A stretch of 64,000 nt of DNA, from the NCBI RefSeq assembly GCF_003752135.1, contig NZ_RJVK01000001.1, positions 310,001 through 374,000 on the forward strand. Direction: 5' to 3'. A program made the position numbers and the translations under genes. The stretch's first letter is position 1, and each line of letters starts with the position of its first letter. This document shows positions 20,639 through 29,473 of this stretch, piece after piece. Source of the stretch: Caminibacter pacificus (GTDB taxonomy: Bacteria; Campylobacterota; Campylobacteria; Campylobacterales; Nautiliaceae). The notes under the pieces are model-generated. The model was given only the letters and a program-made list of their open reading frames with translations, did no database searches and was not told where the DNA came from.

Positions 20639-21202
20639 ATGGCATATAGTATGAGCGATTTAAAAAAATACCTAAACATCGAACTTGACGGTATTCCTTA
20701 TAAAATTATCGAATATCATCATATAAAACCAGGAAAAGGTGCTGCGTTTGTAAGAACTAAGCTTAAAAACCTAATTGACGGAAGAGTTATAGAAAAAACA
20801 TTCCACGCAGGTGATAAAGCTGATGAGCCTAATCTTGAGAGAAGAAAATATCAATATTCATACAATGAAGGCGATATCTATTATTTTATGGATAACGAAA
20901 CTTTCGAAATGCTTCCTGTGGATGTAAAAGTTTTTGAAGAGAGCAAAGGATTTTTGCTTGAGGGAATGGAAGTTGATATTTTATTTCACAACGGAAAAGT
21001 AATCGGAGTGGAACTTCCTATGCAAGTAGTGCTTGAGGTTGTTGAAACTCAACCTGTTAGCAATAGAGACAGAAGTGGAGCTTGTAGAAAACCCGCAAAA
21101 CTTGAAACTGGAGCGGTTGTAACCGTGCCATGTCATATCGTAGAGGGTGACAAAATCAAAGTAGATACGAGAAGCGGAGATTATATAGAAAAAGTTAAAT
21201 AA
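20639..21202 (+). CDS. efp: Elongation factor P
   Basis: 187 residues. Relieves ribosome stalling at polyproline. The KOW-like N-domain carries the exposed loop KPGKGAAFVRTKLKNL; the lysine in PGKG is the position modified in several bacteria. The C-terminal OB domain contains the signature GDKIKVDTRSGDYIEKVK. A strong AAGGAG precedes the ATG. Confidence 0.97.
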   Translation: MAYSMSDLKKYLNIELDGIPYKIIEYHHIKPGKGAAFVRTKLKNLIDGRVIEKTFHAGDKADEPNLERRKYQYSYNEGDIYYFMDNETFEMLPVDVKVFEESKGFLLEGMEVDILFHNGKVIGVELPMQVVLEVVETQPVSNRDRSGACRKPAKLETGAVVTVPCHIVEGDKIKVDTRSGDYIEKVK

Positions 21203-21222
21203 TTCGCCCTTTTTCGGGTGAA
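21203..21222 (+). other. Intercistronic hairpin between efp and apt
   Basis: TTCGCCC (21203-21209) pairs with GGGTGAA (21216-21222) across a T-rich six-base loop, with one G-T pair. It starts right at the efp stop codon and ends two bases before the AAGGAG of apt. No U-run follows, so it may tune processing or apt expression rather than end transcription. Confidence 0.5.
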
Positions 21223-21235
21223 TAAGGAGAAAATT

Positions 21236-21766
21236 ATGGATTTGGCCCAAAGAGTAAAAAACTCCATTCGAGATATCCCCGATTATCCTAAAAAAGGAAT
21301 AATTTTTAAAGACATCACAACCTTGCTAAACGACGGAGAACTTTTTAGCGAAGTTATCGATTATTTTGCAAAAAAATATGAAAATGTAGATTTCGTATGC
21401 GGAATTGAAAGCAGAGGGTTTATATTCGGTGCCGCAATAGCTGCAAAAATCAAAAAAGGTTTCGTACCTCTCAGAAAAAAAGGCAAACTTCCATATACTA
21501 CGATTGCTGAAAAATATGCGCTTGAGTACGGATTTGACGAAATAGAGATTCATATAGACGCTTTTAAGGATATAAAAAACCCTAAAGTTTTACTTGTCGA
21601 TGATTTAATAGCCACCGGAGGTACGGCTGAAGCGGCTATAAAACTTATTCAAAAAATAGGTGGCGACGTAGTTGCCGCAGCGTTTTTGATTGAGCTTACT
21701 TTTCTTGATGGTGCCGATAAAATAAGAGAGCTCGGGGTTGATGTCGATAGTCTTGTGAAATATTAA
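21236..21766 (+). CDS. apt: Adenine phosphoribosyltransferase
   Basis: 176 residues. Salvages adenine to AMP with PRPP. The PRPP-binding motif [16 protein letters not shown] is complete, and the N-terminal blocks [17 protein letters not shown] and [14 protein letters not shown] are typical. A GTG 18 bases upstream is in frame, but AAGGAG at 21225-21230 points to the ATG at 21236. From memory, apt stands near dedA, pepA and ychF in H. pylori and C. jejuni. Confidence 0.96.
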   Translation: MDLAQRVKNSIRDIPDYPKKGIIFKDITTLLNDGELFSEVIDYFAKKYENVDFVCGIESRGFIFGAAIAAKIKKGFVPLRKKGKLPYTTIAEKYALEYGFDEIEIHIDAFKDIKNPKVLLVDDLIATGGTAEAAIKLIQKIGGDVVAAAFLIELTFLDGADKIRELGVDVDSLVKY

Positions 21767-21781
21767 AAAAAGGAAAAGTTG

Positions 21782-22981
21782 ATGTATATACCAAAGCCAA
21801 TTTTCGACCCGGATGAGAGAGGTCATTTCGATAAATTCGGAGGACGTTACGTACCTGAGACGTTAATGCCGGTGCTTTTGGAACTTGAGGAGTTTTATAG
21901 AAACGTCAGGTTTGATAAAGAATTTTGGAAAGAGATGGATTATTATTACAAAGAGTATATCGGAAGACCTACAGGTTTGTATTACGCTCCTAATTTAAGC
22001 GAAGAATTAAACGCAAAAATTTATCTTAAAAGAGAAGATTTAAACCATACAGGAGCTCATAAAGTAAATAATACGATAGGACAGGTTCTTCTTGCTAAAA
22101 AAATGGGTAAAAAAAGAGTGATTGCCGAGACGGGAGCCGGACAGCACGGAGTGGCTACTGCGACGGCTGCGGCACTGCTGGGGCTTGAATGTGAAATTTT
22201 TATGGGTGAAAAAGACGTAAAAAGACAAGAACTTAACGTATTTAGAATGAAACTTTTGGGAGCAAAAGTACATCCGGTAAAAAGCGGCAGCAGAACTTTA
22301 AAAGACGCAATGAACGAAGCTATCAGATATTGGGTGACAAATGCAAGAGATACATTTTATGTAATCGGTACGGTTGCGGGACCTCATCCTTATCCTATGA
22401 TGGTTAGGGATTTTCAAGCGATTATCGGATACGAAGCAAAAGCTCAAATCTTAGCAAAAGAAGGAAGACTTCCGGATTATGTCATAGCTTGTATCGGCGG
22501 TGGAAGTAACGCAATGGGTATTTTTTCTCATTTTCTTGAAGAGGAAGACGTCGAGTGTATAGGTATTGAAGCAGGAGGTTTAGGGATTGAGAGCGGAAAA
22601 CATGGAGCAAGCTTAAATGCCGGAGCTCCCGGGGTACTTCACGGACAAATGAGCTATCTGCTTCAAGATGAAGACGGCCAAATTTTAGAAGCTCATAGTA
22701 TCAGTGCCGGTCTTGATTATCCGGGAATCGGACCCGAACACGCCTTTCATTTTGAAAAAGGAAACGTAAAATACGATTATATAACCGACGAAGAAGCACT
22801 TGACGCGTTTGTGTGGCTAAGCCAAAAAGAAGGAATAATTCCGGCTTTTGAGAGCTCACACGCCGTAGCTTATCTAAAAAAATTAAAAGATATAGAAAAT
22901 AAACTTGTAATAGTCAATCTATCCGGTCGCGGTGATAAGGATATGATGCAAGCGAAAAATCTACTTCATTTTGAGGATTAG
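21782..22981 (+). CDS. trpB: Tryptophan synthase beta chain
   Basis: 399 residues. Condenses indole with serine to tryptophan. The PLP lysine is in [16 protein letters not shown], and the phosphate loop GGGSNAMG and GRGDKD at the C-terminus are present. This is the common TrpB1 type. trpA is not adjacent or anywhere in the window, so the alpha subunit must be encoded elsewhere; trpB here is inserted into the conserved apt-dedA-pepA cluster. TTG at 21779 is in frame, but the ATG at 21782 is better spaced from AGGAAA. Confidence 0.96.
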   Translation: MYIPKPIFDPDERGHFDKFGGRYVPETLMPVLLELEEFYRNVRFDKEFWKEMDYYYKEYIGRPTGLYYAPNLSEELNAKIYLKREDLNHTGAHKVNNTIGQVLLAKKMGKKRVIAETGAGQHGVATATAAALLGLECEIFMGEKDVKRQELNVFRMKLLGAKVHPVKSGSRTLKDAMNEAIRYWVTNARDTFYVIGTVAGPHPYPMMVRDFQAIIGYEAKAQILAKEGRLPDYVIACIGGGSNAMGIFSHFLEEEDVECIGIEAGGLGIESGKHGASLNAGAPGVLHGQMSYLLQDEDGQILEAHSISAGLDYPGIGPEHAFHFEKGNVKYDYITDEEALDAFVWLSQKEGIIPAFESSHAVAYLKKLKDIENKLVIVNLSGRGDKDMMQAKNLLHFED

Positions 22982-22982
22982 T

Positions 22983-23621
22983 ATGAAGAAGTGGATTTTT
23001 CTTTTTTTAGTTTTCGCTACTCTTTTATACGGCTTTAATCTTAGCGATATAAAAGATTTTTTTAGCGAAGATAATTTAATCAATCTTTTAAAAGAATACG
23101 GTTATATAATTCTTTTCATTTGGTCGATAATGGAAGGTGAAACCGGTCTTGTAATGGCCGGGATACTTTCACATACGGGTGATATGAACCTTTGGGTTGC
23201 TATTGTTGTAGCGGCTCTTGGTGGATTTATAGGAGACCAAATATATTATTATTTGGGAAGATTTAATAAAAATTGGGTATTAAAAGAGCTCAACGCCCAT
23301 AGAAGAAAATTCGCAAAAGCACGTCTTCTTCTTAGAAAATACGGCGGTTGGGTGATATTTATTCAAAGATTTATTTACGGAATGAGGACGATTATTCCTA
23401 TGACTATCGGAGTTTTGGGATACGACCCTAAAAAATATGCGATTATTAACTTTATAAGTGCCTTTGTATGGGCGAGTGTTACGATTATTCCGAGTTATAT
23501 TTTCGGAGAGCAGTTACTCGAATTTCTAAAATGGCTAAAACAACACTGGTATTTCGGTATTATGTTTTTAGCTGTTGTTTGGGGAATTTTGTGGTATATA
23601 AACAAAAAAGAAGAAAGCTAA
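22983..23621 (+). CDS. DedA family membrane protein (first copy)
   Basis: 212 residues with an N-terminal signal-like segment (MKKWIFLFLVFATLLYGF), then a DedA/VTT core: MEGETGLVMAGILSHTG with the conserved acidic residue, the GGFIGDQIYYYLGR loop and RFIYGMRTIIPMTIG. DedA proteins move or scramble lipids; some transport undecaprenyl phosphate. The gene starts one base after trpB and lies in the conserved apt-dedA-pepA-ychF run. A second, shorter DedA is at 43600-44178. Confidence 0.85.
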   Translation: MKKWIFLFLVFATLLYGFNLSDIKDFFSEDNLINLLKEYGYIILFIWSIMEGETGLVMAGILSHTGDMNLWVAIVVAALGGFIGDQIYYYLGRFNKNWVLKELNAHRRKFAKARLLLRKYGGWVIFIQRFIYGMRTIIPMTIGVLGYDPKKYAIINFISAFVWASVTIIPSYIFGEQLLEFLKWLKQHWYFGIMFLAVVWGILWYINKKEES

Positions 23622-23630
23622 GGAGGATAT

Positions 23631-25001
23631 ATGGAATTTATTAAAGGAAAAGGTCAAATTAAGGCTGAAATAGTTGTAAATGGTAGCAAAAAATTCGAAG
23701 AGTACGGATTTAACGGCAAAGACGGAGAAGTTTTGGTACTTCCGGATAAAAAAAGAATTTATGTCGGAATCGATGAAATTAATAGCGAAAACTTAAAAAC
23801 GGCAACTGCGAAAATCATAAAAGCGCTTAAAAATTATAAATTTGAAAGTGTAGAAATCACTCCTCCGAATACTAAAGATAAAGATTTGCTTTTAAGTTTT
23901 TTTGAAGGATTTATTTTAGGTGATTATGAATTTGATAAATATAAAAGCGAAAAAGCAAAACATCCAATTCAAAAAGTGGCTATCAATTCGAAAAGAGACT
24001 TTGAAGATGTCATCAAAGAAGCTAAAATCAGAGCGAATGCTATATGTTTCGTAAGAGATATAATCAACTCTATGCCGGATGAAATTACACCTGCAAAACT
24101 TGCTGCGATTGCCGAGGAAGTAGCAAAAGAAAATAAACTTGATTGTAAAATTTATGACGAAGAGTGGCTAAGAGAGAACGGATACGGAGCTTTTTATGCG
24201 GTAGGAAAAGCAAGCGCAAATCCTCCAAGACTTATTCATCTAACTTATAAACCGAAAAATCCGAAGAAAAAAATCGTACTTGTCGGAAAAGGTCTAACTT
24301 ACGATAGCGGTGGGCTTAGTTTGAAACCGAGCGATTATATGGTGACTATGAAAAGCGATAAATCCGGAGCCGTAACCGTTCTTGGAATCATAAAAGCCAT
24401 AAGCGAGCTTGGGCTTGATATTGAAGTTCACGCAATACTTGGTGCGGCGGAAAATATGATAGGCGGTAACGCTTACAAACCAGACGACGTACTTAAAGCA
24501 AAAAACGGAAAAACGATAGAAGTCAGAAATACTGATGCCGAGGGAAGACTTGTACTTGCTGATTGTCTGTGTTATGCGCAAGAGAATATAAAAGACTTTG
24601 ATAAAATAATGGATTTTGCGACATTAACAGGTGCTTGTGTCGTAGGCCTTGGTGAATATACTGCCGGAGTTATGGGCTTTAATAAAAACACTATCCAAAA
24701 AGCGATTGAAACGGGAGAGAAAAGAGGAGAGCACTTCGCATACTTGCCGTTTAATAAATATCTGCCAAAACTTCTAAAAAGCAATGTTGCGGATATCTGT
24801 AATATAGCAAGCAGCAGATACGGAGGAGCTTTGACCGCCGGACTTTTCCTAAGCAACTTCATAGAAAAAGAAAACAAAGATAAATGGACTCATTTTGACA
24901 TAGCAGGACCCGCTTTTGTTGAAAAAGAGTGGGGATATAATCCTTACGGAGCAAGCGGATTCGGAGTCGATACGATAGTAAGTCTTCTTCAATCTCTCTG
25001 A
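23631..25001 (+). CDS. pepA: Leucyl aminopeptidase (M17)
   Basis: 456 residues. Cytosolic hexameric two-metal aminopeptidase. The catalytic C-domain shows VGKGLTYDSGGLSLKPS (first metal/lysine segment) and the family signature NTDAEGRLVLAD (second metal site). The N-terminal macrodomain-like part is less conserved. It starts 9 nt after dedA behind AAGGAGG. Confidence 0.96.
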   Translation: MEFIKGKGQIKAEIVVNGSKKFEEYGFNGKDGEVLVLPDKKRIYVGIDEINSENLKTATAKIIKALKNYKFESVEITPPNTKDKDLLLSFFEGFILGDYEFDKYKSEKAKHPIQKVAINSKRDFEDVIKEAKIRANAICFVRDIINSMPDEITPAKLAAIAEEVAKENKLDCKIYDEEWLRENGYGAFYAVGKASANPPRLIHLTYKPKNPKKKIVLVGKGLTYDSGGLSLKPSDYMVTMKSDKSGAVTVLGIIKAISELGLDIEVHAILGAAENMIGGNAYKPDDVLKAKNGKTIEVRNTDAEGRLVLADCLCYAQENIKDFDKIMDFATLTGACVVGLGEYTAGVMGFNKNTIQKAIETGEKRGEHFAYLPFNKYLPKLLKSNVADICNIASSRYGGALTAGLFLSNFIEKENKDKWTHFDIAGPAFVEKEWGYNPYGASGFGVDTIVSLLQSL

Positions 25002-25108
25002 TTTCTTCTTTTTATGTTAAAAATTATCTCTTTTCTTTATATAAAATATGGTTTTTATGTAATTAGATTTTAAAAAATCATTTCATAGCAAAAGATACAA
25101 ATAAAAGG

Positions 25109-25114
25109 TATAAT
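25109..25114 (+). promoter_or_regulatory. Likely -10 element for ychF
   Basis: TATAAT 21 nt before the ychF ATG, in a 134-nt AT-rich gap after pepA. This gap probably separates two transcription units. Confidence 0.5.
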
Positions 25115-25135
25115 TTCATCAAAAAAAGGAAATAA

Positions 25136-26230
25136 ATGAAAGTAGGTATAGTAGGTTTGCCAAACGTAGGTAAGTCGACGACTTTTAACGCACTGACAAA
25201 AACTCAAAATGCGGAAGCTCAAAACTATCCGTTTTGTACTATAGAGCCGAATAAAGCGATAGTACCGGTACCTGATGAGAGAATAGAAGAGCTTGCGAAA
25301 ATCGTAAATCCGGATAGAATACAATACTCAACAATTGAATTTGTAGATATCGCCGGGCTTGTAAAGGGTGCAAGCAAAGGTGAGGGGCTTGGAAATCAGT
25401 TTTTGGCAAATATTAGAGAGACGGATATTATTTTGCATATGGTGAGATGTTTTGACGACCCGAATGTAATTCATGTCGAAAACAGCGTAGACCCTATAAG
25501 AGATGTTGAAATTATCGAACAAGAGCTATTGTACGCGGATATGCAAACACTCGAAAAAAGAATAGCGAAACTTCAAAAACAAGCAAAAGGAAGCAAAGAA
25601 GCTAAAAAACAACTTGAACTTGCAGAAGAGCTTATGGAGTGGCTGGCTGAAGGAAATCCGGTAAAAACGTTTCCTAAAAAAGACGAAGAAGAGTTTAAAG
25701 TGCTCGAAAAAGAACTTAACTTCCTAACAAACAAAGAAATTTTTTACGGCGCAAACGTAGATGAAGAAGGACTTGCAGAAGATAACGAATATGTAAAAGC
25801 TTTAAAAGAGTATGCTGCTAAACACGGAAGAGAAGTGATAAAACTATGCGCTAAGCTTGAAGAAGAGATGGTTGATATGAGTGATGAAGAGAAAAAAGAA
25901 TTTCTTGAAAGCCTTGGCGCTAAAGAGAGCGGACTTGATCAGATTATCAGAAAAGCGTATGAAAAACTTGATTTAATCAGCTATTTCACAGCCGGGAAAA
26001 TAGAAGTTAGAAGCTGGACTATCAAAAGAGGTACAAAAGCACCTCAAGCTGCGGGAGTTATTCATACCGACTTTGAAAAAGGTTTCATTAGAGCGGAAGT
26101 TATAAGCTATGAAGATTTTATAAAATACGGCGGCGAACAAGGTGCAAAAGAAGCGGGAGCTATGAGACTTGAAGGTAAAGACTACGTAGTTCAAGACGGG
26201 GATGTGATGCACTTCAGGTTTAACGTATGA
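25136..26230 (+). CDS. ychF: YchF/OLA1 family GTPase/ATPase
   Basis: 364 residues. Obg-related P-loop protein associated with ribosomes and redox stress. Walker A is GLPNVGKST, Switch II is DIAGLVKGASKGEGLGNQFL, and the N/TKxE-like specificity position is altered as in this family, which prefers ATP. A central coiled coil (about 135-200) and a C-terminal TGS domain (about 280-364, ending DGDVMHFRFNV) complete the normal layout. Confidence 0.97.
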   Translation: MKVGIVGLPNVGKSTTFNALTKTQNAEAQNYPFCTIEPNKAIVPVPDERIEELAKIVNPDRIQYSTIEFVDIAGLVKGASKGEGLGNQFLANIRETDIILHMVRCFDDPNVIHVENSVDPIRDVEIIEQELLYADMQTLEKRIAKLQKQAKGSKEAKKQLELAEELMEWLAEGNPVKTFPKKDEEEFKVLEKELNFLTNKEIFYGANVDEEGLAEDNEYVKALKEYAAKHGREVIKLCAKLEEEMVDMSDEEKKEFLESLGAKESGLDQIIRKAYEKLDLISYFTAGKIEVRSWTIKRGTKAPQAAGVIHTDFEKGFIRAEVISYEDFIKYGGEQGAKEAGAMRLEGKDYVVQDGDVMHFRFNV

Positions 26231-27060
26231 TAGAAGAATATCTCAAACTCGGCTCACTAAACAAACTCAAAATCTCTAAAAAAACTCCTCAAGGGCTTTA
26301 TCTTGAAGCTCTTGAGGGGGATACGGTTTTGCTTCCGAACAGATACGTAACCGATGATATGAAAATAGGCGATGAAATAGAAGTGTTTATTTATAACGAT
26401 TCTGAGGACAGATACGTTGCAACCACCGATAAACCTAAATACGAATACGGGGAATTCGGGGTATTTAGGGTTGTAGATGTAACAAAATTCGGAGTATTTG
26501 TTGAGTGGGGAATGCCCAAAGATTTGTTTATGCCTCTAGCAAATATGAAAAAAGAACTTAAAAAGGGCGATAGCGTTATAGGTAAAATCGTATATGACGA
26601 AAAAACAGATAGGCTTATGCTTGATTCTAAACTTTCCCGTCATATCAAAAAAGCGAAAAATTATGATATAAACGATGAAGTTAAAATAATAGTAATCGCA
26701 AAAACTCCACTCGGATACAAATGTATAGTGGATGATATGTATGAGGGTATGCTTTTTGATAACGAAATATTTGAAGACGTAAGAGTGGGGCAAAAGAAAA
26801 AAGCGTTTGTCAAAAACGTAAGAGTTGACGGAAAGCTCGATCTTTCACTTCAAAAAATCGGCTCAAGAGATGACGTTTTAGATAAAGTTTATGAGAAACT
26901 TAAAGAAATTAAATCAATAAACCTTACCACCAAATCAAACCCTGAAGATATTAAAAAAGTTTTTGGGATAAGCAAAAAAGCATTCAAATACGCAATCAAT
27001 ACTCTTTTAAAAGAAGAAAAAATAGTTCAGGAAAATGGTATAATTAAAATAAATTCTTAA
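26227..27060 (+). CDS. CvfB-like S1 domain RNA-binding protein
   Basis: 277 residues with three S1-like OB units (about 1-65, 70-133 with KFGVFVEWGMPKDLFMP, and 140-212) and a C-terminal winged helix (about 222-277, VFGISKKAFKYAINTLLKEE). This matches the CvfB family, RNA-binding proteins that influence virulence factors in Staphylococcus. It overlaps ychF in ATGA, so the two are coupled. The cellular target here is unknown. Confidence 0.8.
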   Translation: MIEEYLKLGSLNKLKISKKTPQGLYLEALEGDTVLLPNRYVTDDMKIGDEIEVFIYNDSEDRYVATTDKPKYEYGEFGVFRVVDVTKFGVFVEWGMPKDLFMPLANMKKELKKGDSVIGKIVYDEKTDRLMLDSKLSRHIKKAKNYDINDEVKIIVIAKTPLGYKCIVDDMYEGMLFDNEIFEDVRVGQKKKAFVKNVRVDGKLDLSLQKIGSRDDVLDKVYEKLKEIKSINLTTKSNPEDIKKVFGISKKAFKYAINTLLKEEKIVQENGIIKINS

Positions 27061-27070
27061 AAGGTTTTTA

Positions 27071-27355
27071 ATGACAAAAGAAGAAATCTTAAAGCTTCTT
27101 TTAGAAAATAAAGCTTATCTTAAAAAAAAATTTGGTGTTAAAAAAATTGCATTGTTTGGTTCTTTTTCAAGAAATGAGGCAAATGAAAAAAGTGATATAG
27201 ACTTGATAGTAGATATGCCAAGTTCTTTTAAGAATTATTTTGAACTCAAATATTTTTTGGAAAATTTACTTAAAAGACGAGTGGATTTAGGGTTGCAAAA
27301 TTCCGTACGAGAGTATATAAAAGAAAAAATCCAAAAAGACCTTATATATGTGTAG
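27071..27355 (+). CDS. mntA: MNT-type nucleotidyltransferase antitoxin
   Basis: 94 residues. Minimal nucleotidyltransferase with the full GSx10DxD signature: G30-S31, then D42 and D44 in SDIDLIVD. In the MntA-HepT system the MNT protein AMPylates a tyrosine of the HEPN toxin and so blocks it. It begins 10 nt after the CvfB-like gene and overlaps hepT by 8 nt. Codon choice and base composition are more AT-rich than in the genes before it, in keeping with acquisition. Confidence 0.88.
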   Translation: MTKEEILKLLLENKAYLKKKFGVKKIALFGSFSRNEANEKSDIDLIVDMPSSFKNYFELKYFLENLLKRRVDLGLQNSVREYIKEKIQKDLIYV

Positions 27356-27776
27356 GGATGTGGAATTTTATTTGGTAGATATATTTATTGCGATTGATAA
27401 AATAAAACGTTATATACAACCATTTAATAGTGCAACTGAATTGCTATATGATGAGAAAAGTTGGGATGCAGTAATTAGAGAATTGGAAATAATCGGCGAA
27501 GCAACAAATAAACTTTTAAAATATGATTTTTTAGAAAATGATTATAGAATAATCGTAGATTTTAGAAATATTATAGTTCATGAATATTTTGGAATTAATG
27601 AAAATATAGTTTGGGAAGTTGTTAATGAATATTTGGATGAATTTAAACAAAAATTAATCAATGAGTCTAAAAAACTTGACTTATCTTTAGCAATTAAAGC
27701 AGCAAAAAAAGAAAATAAACACAATAAAAATGTTCTTAATTTTTTGAAAGAGTTGGAAGATGTTTTGTCCTCTTGA
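27348..27776 (+). CDS. hepT: HEPN (HepT/DUF86) RNase toxin
   Basis: 142 residues. The HEPN nuclease motif RX4HXY is complete: R73, H78 and Y80 in RNIIVHEY; the tyrosine is the one AMPylated by MntA in the characterised Shewanella pair. The N-terminus MCRDVEFYLVDIFIAIDKI is standard for DUF86, which supports the start inside mntA. The C-terminus runs about 30 residues past the usual end and overlaps the following oxidoreductase gene by 17 nt. HepT-type toxins cleave tRNA or mRNA. Confidence 0.88.
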   Translation: MCRDVEFYLVDIFIAIDKIKRYIQPFNSATELLYDEKSWDAVIRELEIIGEATNKLLKYDFLENDYRIIVDFRNIIVHEYFGINENIVWEVVNEYLDEFKQKLINESKKLDLSLAIKAAKKENKHNKNVLNFLKELEDVLSS

Positions 27777-29460
27777 TTGTTGGGACGCATGTCAATGTAA
27801 AATTGAAAATGGAAAATGGAAAATTAAAAAAGGGGTCCCTGAAAAATCGTCAGATTTTTTGGGGCGTATTGTAGGTGAAGGAATTACTCCGTATCTTTGC
27901 TGGAAGCTTAATAATTACTTCAAATTTCCTTCCGAAAGCACTCCAAAATACAATGGTAAAAATATTATGTTAAGTGAGGCTCTTGAAAAATTAACTAATA
28001 TTTTGCAAAACACCGAGCCAAAAAGGGTGCTATTTGTAAAAGGCTCGGGCAATATGGGTATTATGCAAAATATTACAAAGCTTTTTTTTGAGCATTATGG
28101 TGCAACTTTTGCTATAGGTTCCACATGTGACGGACTTGGGGAAGAGGGGATTATTAAAGGTAGAGGAAAATCTCTTATATTGCCAACGTGGATAATTAAA
28201 AACGCAAAAAATGTGATAATTTGGGGTAGAAATCCGTATGTTACAAATATTCATTTGATACCGATGAAAAAAGATAAATTTACGATAACAATCGATGCAA
28301 TAAAAACAAAAACCGCTAAAAATTCAAATCTTTTCATTCAAGTAAAACCAAACAGCGATTATTATCTTGCAATTTTGCTCTCAAGACTTGTAATTCAAAG
28401 CGGTGAATATAACAAGCACGGAGATAATTTTGAAGAATTTAAAGAAATAGTTTTTTCTTATGATAAGCAAGAATTAATGAAAAAATGTGGAATAGATAAT
28501 GAAAAATTAATGAAATTATTTGAAGTTTTAAAAGATGGCGCCGTAATTCTTACGGGGCTTGGAGTTGCAAAATGCAAAGAGTGCTGGAAAACAACTTGGG
28601 CAATTGACTCGCTTGCAAACTTACTTGGATATTTTGGTAAAGAAAAGATGGGAGTTGCTTTTCTTGGCAGCAGCGGATACGGACTAAACAATCCTTTTAA
28701 AATAAATCATAAAAATCAAGTGCCGCTTTGGGATGTGAATCTTGATGATTACGACGCAGTATTTATACAGGCGGCAAATCCTCTTGTGAGTTTCTTAAAT
28801 AGAAAAGAGTGGGAAAAACTTAAAGAAAAAACCACTATAGTGTTTGGAAAATATATGGACGAAACTGCACGAATTGCCACACTTTTTATTCCTACAAAAG
28901 ATTTTTATGAAAAAAAAGACGTTAGGGGGAGTTATTTTCACGAGTTTGTTATCACTCAAAAATCAAATCGATTTTTGAGTGGTGGGGAGAAAATTTCGGA
29001 ATATGAGCTTACAAAGTATTTAATGGAAAAATTCGGATTTGAAGGTTTAAAAAGCGAAGATGAATATATTGAAGAGATTTTAAATACCGATTTGGAAAAA
29101 ATAGGGGATGAAATATTCCGAAAAAAAATATTCGATAAACCTCCGTACAGTGATGAATTTTTTACGGATAACGGAAAATTCAAGTTTTTAACAGAAGATT
29201 TTAGATATAACGAAAAGCCTTTTGAAGTAGTCACTGCAAAAGAGACAAAAGCCCTTAATTCTCAGTTTTTAAGAGATGAAAATATTTATATAAATCCAAA
29301 GAGTAATAATATTATGTTAAGTTTTGTGAGAGAGAATTTTGATAAAAAAGTGATAAAATATGATTTTAATTTACCTGAAAATATAATTTTTGCAAAAGGC
29401 GGAGTACAAATAAACAAAATCCTAAAAGCAAAAGGTCAAAACGCATATTATGAAATCTGA
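27760..29460 (+). CDS. Small molybdopterin-dependent oxidoreductase (DMSO reductase superfamily)
   Basis: 566 residues, short for the superfamily. The N-terminus begins almost at the cluster ligands (C3, C7, C11 in CPLDCWDAC, and C47), followed by blocks of the bis-MGD fold such as GSGNMGIMQN, GWGxN-like IIWGRNP and ATLFIPTKDFYEKKDVRGSY. There is no Tat signal, so it is probably cytoplasmic. An in-frame stop at 27745-27747 rules out an upstream extension. The substrate is unknown; no partner subunit or chaperone is adjacent. Two copies of the TATTATGTTAAGT repeat lie inside the gene. Confidence 0.75.
   Translation: MFCPLDCWDACQCKIENGKWKIKKGVPEKSSDFLGRIVGEGITPYLCWKLNNYFKFPSESTPKYNGKNIMLSEALEKLTNILQNTEPKRVLFVKGSGNMGIMQNITKLFFEHYGATFAIGSTCDGLGEEGIIKGRGKSLILPTWIIKNAKNVIIWGRNPYVTNIHLIPMKKDKFTITIDAIKTKTAKNSNLFIQVKPNSDYYLAILLSRLVIQSGEYNKHGDNFEEFKEIVFSYDKQELMKKCGIDNEKLMKLFEVLKDGAVILTGLGVAKCKECWKTTWAIDSLANLLGYFGKEKMGVAFLGSSGYGLNNPFKINHKNQVPLWDVNLDDYDAVFIQAANPLVSFLNRKEWEKLKEKTTIVFGKYMDETARIATLFIPTKDFYEKKDVRGSYFHEFVITQKSNRFLSGGEKISEYELTKYLMEKFGFEGLKSEDEYIEEILNTDLEKIGDEIFRKKIFDKPPYSDEFFTDNGKFKFLTEDFRYNEKPFEVVTAKETKALNSQFLRDENIYINPKSNNIMLSFVRENFDKKVIKYDFNLPENIIFAKGGVQINKILKAKGQNAYYEI
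27956..27975 (+). repeat. TATTATGTTAAGT repeat, copy 1 (inside a gene)
   Basis: GTAAAAATATTATGTTAAGT, identical over 20 bases to the copy at 54968-54987. It lies in the 5' part of the molybdopterin oxidoreductase gene, read there as K-N-I-M-L-S. Confidence 0.7.
29301..29323 (+). repeat. TATTATGTTAAGT repeat, copy 2 (inside a gene)
   Basis: Differs at one of 23 positions from the intergenic copy at 36259-36281. It lies near the 3' end of the molybdopterin oxidoreductase gene, in the same reading frame as copy 1 (N-I-M-L-S). Confidence 0.7.
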
Positions 29461-29473
29461 CTAAGGAGCGGCT

